From Stramonita haemastoma (Eukaryota; Mollusca; Gastropoda; Neogastropoda; Muricidae): DNA of 10,000 nucleotides. The stretch lies in contig CM060342.1 of the NCBI GenBank assembly GCA_030674155.1, positions 19,054,129 through 19,064,128 on the forward strand, read 5' to 3'. The notes beneath the pieces are model-generated. The model had not been told where the DNA came from and made no database searches. It was given only the letters and a program-made list of their open reading frames with translations. Below are positions 7,862 to 10,000 of the stretch, one piece after another; position 1 is the first letter of the stretch; each line of letters starts with the position of its first letter. Made by a program: the position numbers and the translations under genes.

Positions 7862-8073
7862 TATGGCGTTATGCCCTTGGAAAAGGCACTTTACGGCTAT
7901 TTTCTCACCCCACCCAGGTGTAAAAGGGGTACCAACCTTGTGTTGGGGGTTAACCCTGCGATAGACTGGCGTCCTATCCAGGGGGAGTCTATGACTCTCA
8001 GTCGCTTAACGCCACAGAAACCGGGATAAGCACCGGCCTGATGAGCCTTATGGCTCGGGACAGACTTTAACTT
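7790..8073 (+). mobile_element. tRNA-derived SINE, plus strand, 3' end abutting a retrotransposon
   Basis: The 72-base head (7790-7861) is tRNA-like. GCCG pairs with the final CGGC, TAGTCTAGTGGTTA (7797-7810) is the box A region, and GTTCGATCC (7842-7850) is box B. The loop CTCGTAA (7821-7827) would place CGT as anticodon, pointing to a Thr-tRNA ancestor. Mismatches in the T and acceptor stems argue against a working tRNA. The body contains CCCTTGGAAAAGGCACTTTAC and CACCCAGGTGTAAAA, a block I associate from memory with widespread metazoan SINE central domains; the family name is not certain. A 9-bp inverted repeat (AAGCTGGGA 7776-7784, TCCCAGCTT 7848-7856) overlaps the head. There is no A-rich tail: the body ends GACTTTAACTTA and meets retrotransposon sequence at 8073/8074. 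Confidence 0.8.
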
Positions 8074-8173
8074 AATGGTGGTCAAAAGCAAAAGGAAAAG
8101 CCAAACGGGACATGGTCATTCAAGAAATGAGGAAAGAAGAAGACCAAAAGAGACTCCAAAAAGCAGTCCAGCA
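8074..8173 (+). repeat. 100-bp exact duplicate of 8307-8406
   Basis: All 100 bases equal 8307-8406 (offset 233). It begins exactly where SINE sequence ends and is read in a different frame from its parent. Its last two bases, CA, are shared with the next pasted segment. Confidence 0.97.
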
Positions 8174-9256
8174 TCAGGACACAAAAAGCTCCCGCAACCT
8201 TCTTCACGGCAGGAGGTGATAAACTCTGCCAAAGAAAGTCTAAAGATCAGAGAGATAACAGGACACACACAGACCAACAGACAAGGACTAGGGTCAACAA
8301 AAACAGAATGGTGGTCAAAAGCAAAAGGAAAAGCCAAACGGGACATGGTCATTCAAGAAATGAGGAAAGAAGAAGACCAAAAGAGACTCCAAAAAGCAGT
8401 CCAGCAGAGCCAACAAGGGCAATGGACAACATGGGAGAGTGCGCTCCAAAAAAGTCTCACCTGGAATGACATTTGGCACATGGCCCCTCTCAGGATCAGT
8501 TTCATTCTCAGATCCGCGTATGACCTGCTACCATCAAATGCAAACCTGGTGAAGTGGGGAAAAGCAGACGATCCTGCATGCCCCCTCTGCCGTGAAAAAC
8601 AAACAGTGGAACATGTCCTCAGCTCATGCAAGGTAGCCTTAGCCCAAGGGAGGTACACATGGAGGCACAACCAGGTGCTGAAAGAGATTGTAGAAGCAGT
8701 CTGGTTCAGTACCTGCTCCACAATTGGCAACATCAGGACACAAAAAGCTCCCGCAACCTTCTTCACGGCAGGAGGAAAAAACTCATGGCCACGAACATCA
8801 GTGCCATTCAGAACCTGCAAGCAGAGTCTGTTGGATGGAGCGGACGACTGGGTGTGCACTGCAGACCTCCCAGAATGGAATAATCACCCTGAGATCATCA
8901 GCAAGAGTGGTATGAGACCTGACATAGTAGTCAACTCCCACTCAACCAAGCAGCTGATCATGATAGAGCTGACTGTTCCATATGAGAACAGGATGGAGGC
9001 ATCTCACGCCTACAAGACTGAAAAATATGCAGATCTGGCCAATAGCCTGAAGAAAGAAGGCTATCAGGTCAAAGTCCTTGCTGCAGAAGTCGGAGCCAGG
9101 GGGTTTGTTGGAGAATCTGCATACAACCTCATGAAACAGCTCTCGATTGCAGGGAAGGAAAAAACCAGAGCCCTGAAGGCCATGACAGAAGCAGCCGAGA
9201 GATGTTCAAGCTGGATCTGGTCAAGGAGGAACAAAAGTGAACTGCATAAGACCTAG
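8075..9256 (+). CDS. C-terminal polyprotein fragment: CCHC zinc finger and restriction-like endonuclease
   Basis: The 393-codon frame is uninterrupted. Residues 169-185 form a CX2CX7HX4C zinc finger (C169, C172, H180, C185), the kind preceding the endonuclease in R2-like elements, where it helps bind target DNA or RNA. Residues 281-320 carry the restriction-like nuclease signature: RPD (281-283), an acidic residue 15 on in IELTVPYE (E298), and KY (317-318), so the catalytic D, E and K are present. The C-terminus (VLAAEVGARGFVG, AAERCSSWIWSRR) is typical of the conserved tail of these proteins. The first 47 codons are an artefact of out-of-frame duplications and the Met at 8075 is not native; genuine protein sequence starts near residue 48 (VINSAKES). 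With no reverse transcriptase it cannot transpose itself. The open frame may simply reflect recent insertion. R2/R4/NeSL-type is likely but unresolved. Confidence 0.83.
   Translation: MVVKSKRKSQTGHGHSRNEERRRPKETPKSSPASGHKKLPQPSSRQEVINSAKESLKIREITGHTQTNRQGLGSTKTEWWSKAKGKAKRDMVIQEMRKEEDQKRLQKAVQQSQQGQWTTWESALQKSLTWNDIWHMAPLRISFILRSAYDLLPSNANLVKWGKADDPACPLCREKQTVEHVLSSCKVALAQGRYTWRHNQVLKEIVEAVWFSTCSTIGNIRTQKAPATFFTAGGKNSWPRTSVPFRTCKQSLLDGADDWVCTADLPEWNNHPEIISKSGMRPDIVVNSHSTKQLIMIELTVPYENRMEASHAYKTEKYADLANSLKKEGYQVKVLAAEVGARGFVGESAYNLMKQLSIAGKEKTRALKAMTEAAERCSSWIWSRRNKSELHKT
8172..8216 (+). repeat. 45-bp exact duplicate of 8731-8775
   Basis: All 45 bases equal 8731-8775 (offset 559). The CA overlap at 8172-8173 is two-base microhomology with the preceding segment. 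After 8216 the sequence continues as native element sequence in the endonuclease frame. Confidence 0.97.
8307..8406 (+). repeat. Native source of the 8074-8173 duplicate
   Basis: In-frame position within the polyprotein (around residues 78-110, basic and coiled-coil-like), upstream of the zinc finger. Confidence 0.95.
8731..8775 (+). repeat. Native source of the 8172-8216 duplicate
   Basis: In-frame position between the zinc finger and the endonuclease motif (around residues 219-234). Confidence 0.95.
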
Positions 9257-9308
9257 ATGACCCCATAATACCATAGGTGGCTAATCCCCCCCCCCAAAAA
9301 AAAAAAAA

Positions 9309-9756
9309 CAACAACAAAAGTGTGCATATCCAGAGATCATGGATCCAATCCGAGTCAGAACTCATCACATACATAAAGGGGCAGCAGAGAGACATCCAGA
9401 GTCATGAACTGGATGTGGGCCGGCCTCCCTAGAGTGTAAGGAAGATTAAAGGCCCGAAACACTTGTTTGAAGGGGGCTTCTCCTCTGAGGACTCTCTGCT
9501 GCCATGCTCTACGCGAGTTTCTTGCCACTATATTATATATATAAATTATTATATATATATTAGGTTCGTTTTCGAAACTGGAAAATAACTTTGAAGCAGT
9601 ATTATACCTCCCAAAAAAGAGAAACATATCAAAAAAAAGATTTTCCTGGCATAATTTTCAAATAACTTGATGTGTTATTTATCAAAACTTAAGAAATAAA
9701 CGTGTTTCAACATTTTTTTCGTTTCTTAGCTATTGCTCTGAGATTCATCAGGGTGA
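9309..9756. other. Noncoding; possibly distal 3' UTR of the retrotransposon, then AT-rich flank
   Basis: 9309-9520 is GC-richer than its surroundings and includes GGCCCGAAACACTTG, a word style common in repeat 3' ends. An interrupted AT tract lies at 9531-9561. No coding potential was seen. Confidence 0.4.
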
Positions 9757-9824
9757 ATTTTTGCATATGCGACCGTTTTTGTCCACCATGAAAGTAACCT
9801 CATTCCGACTTAAAGAATGTGTTG
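9757..9824. repeat. Dispersed repeat, copy 2 (partner at 4931-5000)
   Basis: Second copy in the same orientation as 4931-5000, with anchors TATGCGACC (9766-9774) and CATTCCGACTT (9801-9811). It differs by small indels and substitutions. Confidence 0.7.
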
Positions 9825-10000
9825 CAACTGAAAAACCACATATCTTTCATAGGTGGTTTTGTCACATCTTTGACTACTGTTGAGTTGATGTCATTATTAA
9901 AATAAAATAAAAAACAGAAAAAGACCTGGTGGTCTAAGATTCATTATCCCCAGTGTGAATGGCGAGGACCTGTCAGCATAAATAGCATCCCACCCTTCTG
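9825..10000. other. Noncoding tail of the window, nothing recognised
   Basis: No exon, RNA or transposon signature. Includes a short AAAAT-type simple stretch at about 9897-9915. Confidence 0.4.

Larger units (their letters stand above)
8074..9308 (+). mobile_element. 5'-truncated non-LTR retrotransposon with restriction-like endonuclease
   Basis: The element retains only the polyprotein C-terminus, a short 3' UTR and a C10-A13 stretch (9286-9308). No reverse transcriptase is present, so 5' truncation has removed most of the element. Its first 143 bp (8074-8216) is not the native order but two pasted copies of its own downstream sequence. Sequence from 9309 to about 9520 could be further 3' UTR. 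No target-site duplication was found by eye. The element lies opposite in orientation to the opsin gene and probably inside its last intron. Confidence 0.82.

Noticed and set aside
8075..8216. Genuine N-terminus of the endonuclease protein
   Set aside because: These codons come from two exact out-of-frame copies of downstream sequence, so they do not represent native protein.
8353..8859. 168-codon minus-strand open frame
   Set aside because: It is antisense to the zinc-finger and endonuclease region, which has clear motifs on the plus strand; the antisense product has none.

Overview
The window looks like nuclear DNA from a metazoan, most likely a marine mollusc (probably a gastropod). The support is AT-rich noncoding sequence full of long dinucleotide microsatellites, a spliced GPCR exon with a textbook acceptor site, several tRNA-headed SINEs whose cores resemble those common in mollusc genomes (recognised from memory, not by a search), and fragments of non-LTR retrotransposons. 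Nothing suggests bacterial or phage DNA: there are no operons, no ribosome binding sites, and dense coding is absent.

Layout. 1-2260 is AT-rich and without a recognisable gene; it holds an (AT)n array, a (CAA)n tract, an uninterrupted 45-base C run and a second (AT)n array. 2260-2526 (minus) is a decayed C-terminal scrap of a non-LTR retrotransposon polyprotein. 2915-3048 is a 24-bp minisatellite in which POU octamers and forkhead-type words alternate. 3250-3556 is a minus-strand tRNA-derived SINE plus a repeat block that recurs at 4126-4238. 3862-4056 is compound (AT)n-(GA)n-(CA)n. 5357-5725 (minus) is the one convincing host-gene piece: the last coding exon of an opsin, carrying transmembrane helices 6 and 7, the retinal-attachment lysine and the cytoplasmic tail. 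Degenerate retroposon material and ATTGT-rich sequence follow to about 6310, then a minus-strand SINE (6465-6703), a (CA)n-(CGCA)n tract (6861-6993), a diverged direct repeat (7545-7704), and a plus-strand SINE with a Thr-tRNA-like head (7790-8073). That SINE abuts, without a spacer, a 5'-truncated retrotransposon with a restriction-like endonuclease (8074-9308). Its 5' end is a scramble of two out-of-frame copies of its own internal sequence.

How the parts relate. The opsin gene runs right to left. No earlier opsin exon is visible between 5726 and 10000, so its last intron is probably longer than 4.2 kb, and the SINEs, the microsatellite and the endonuclease-bearing element would all lie in that intron. 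The remainder is repeat-derived or unassignable. The most interesting items are the opsin exon with its unusual DPxxY and NNK motifs, the SINE/retrotransposon chimera with template-switch-like scars that still keeps a 393-codon open frame, and the octamer/forkhead minisatellite.
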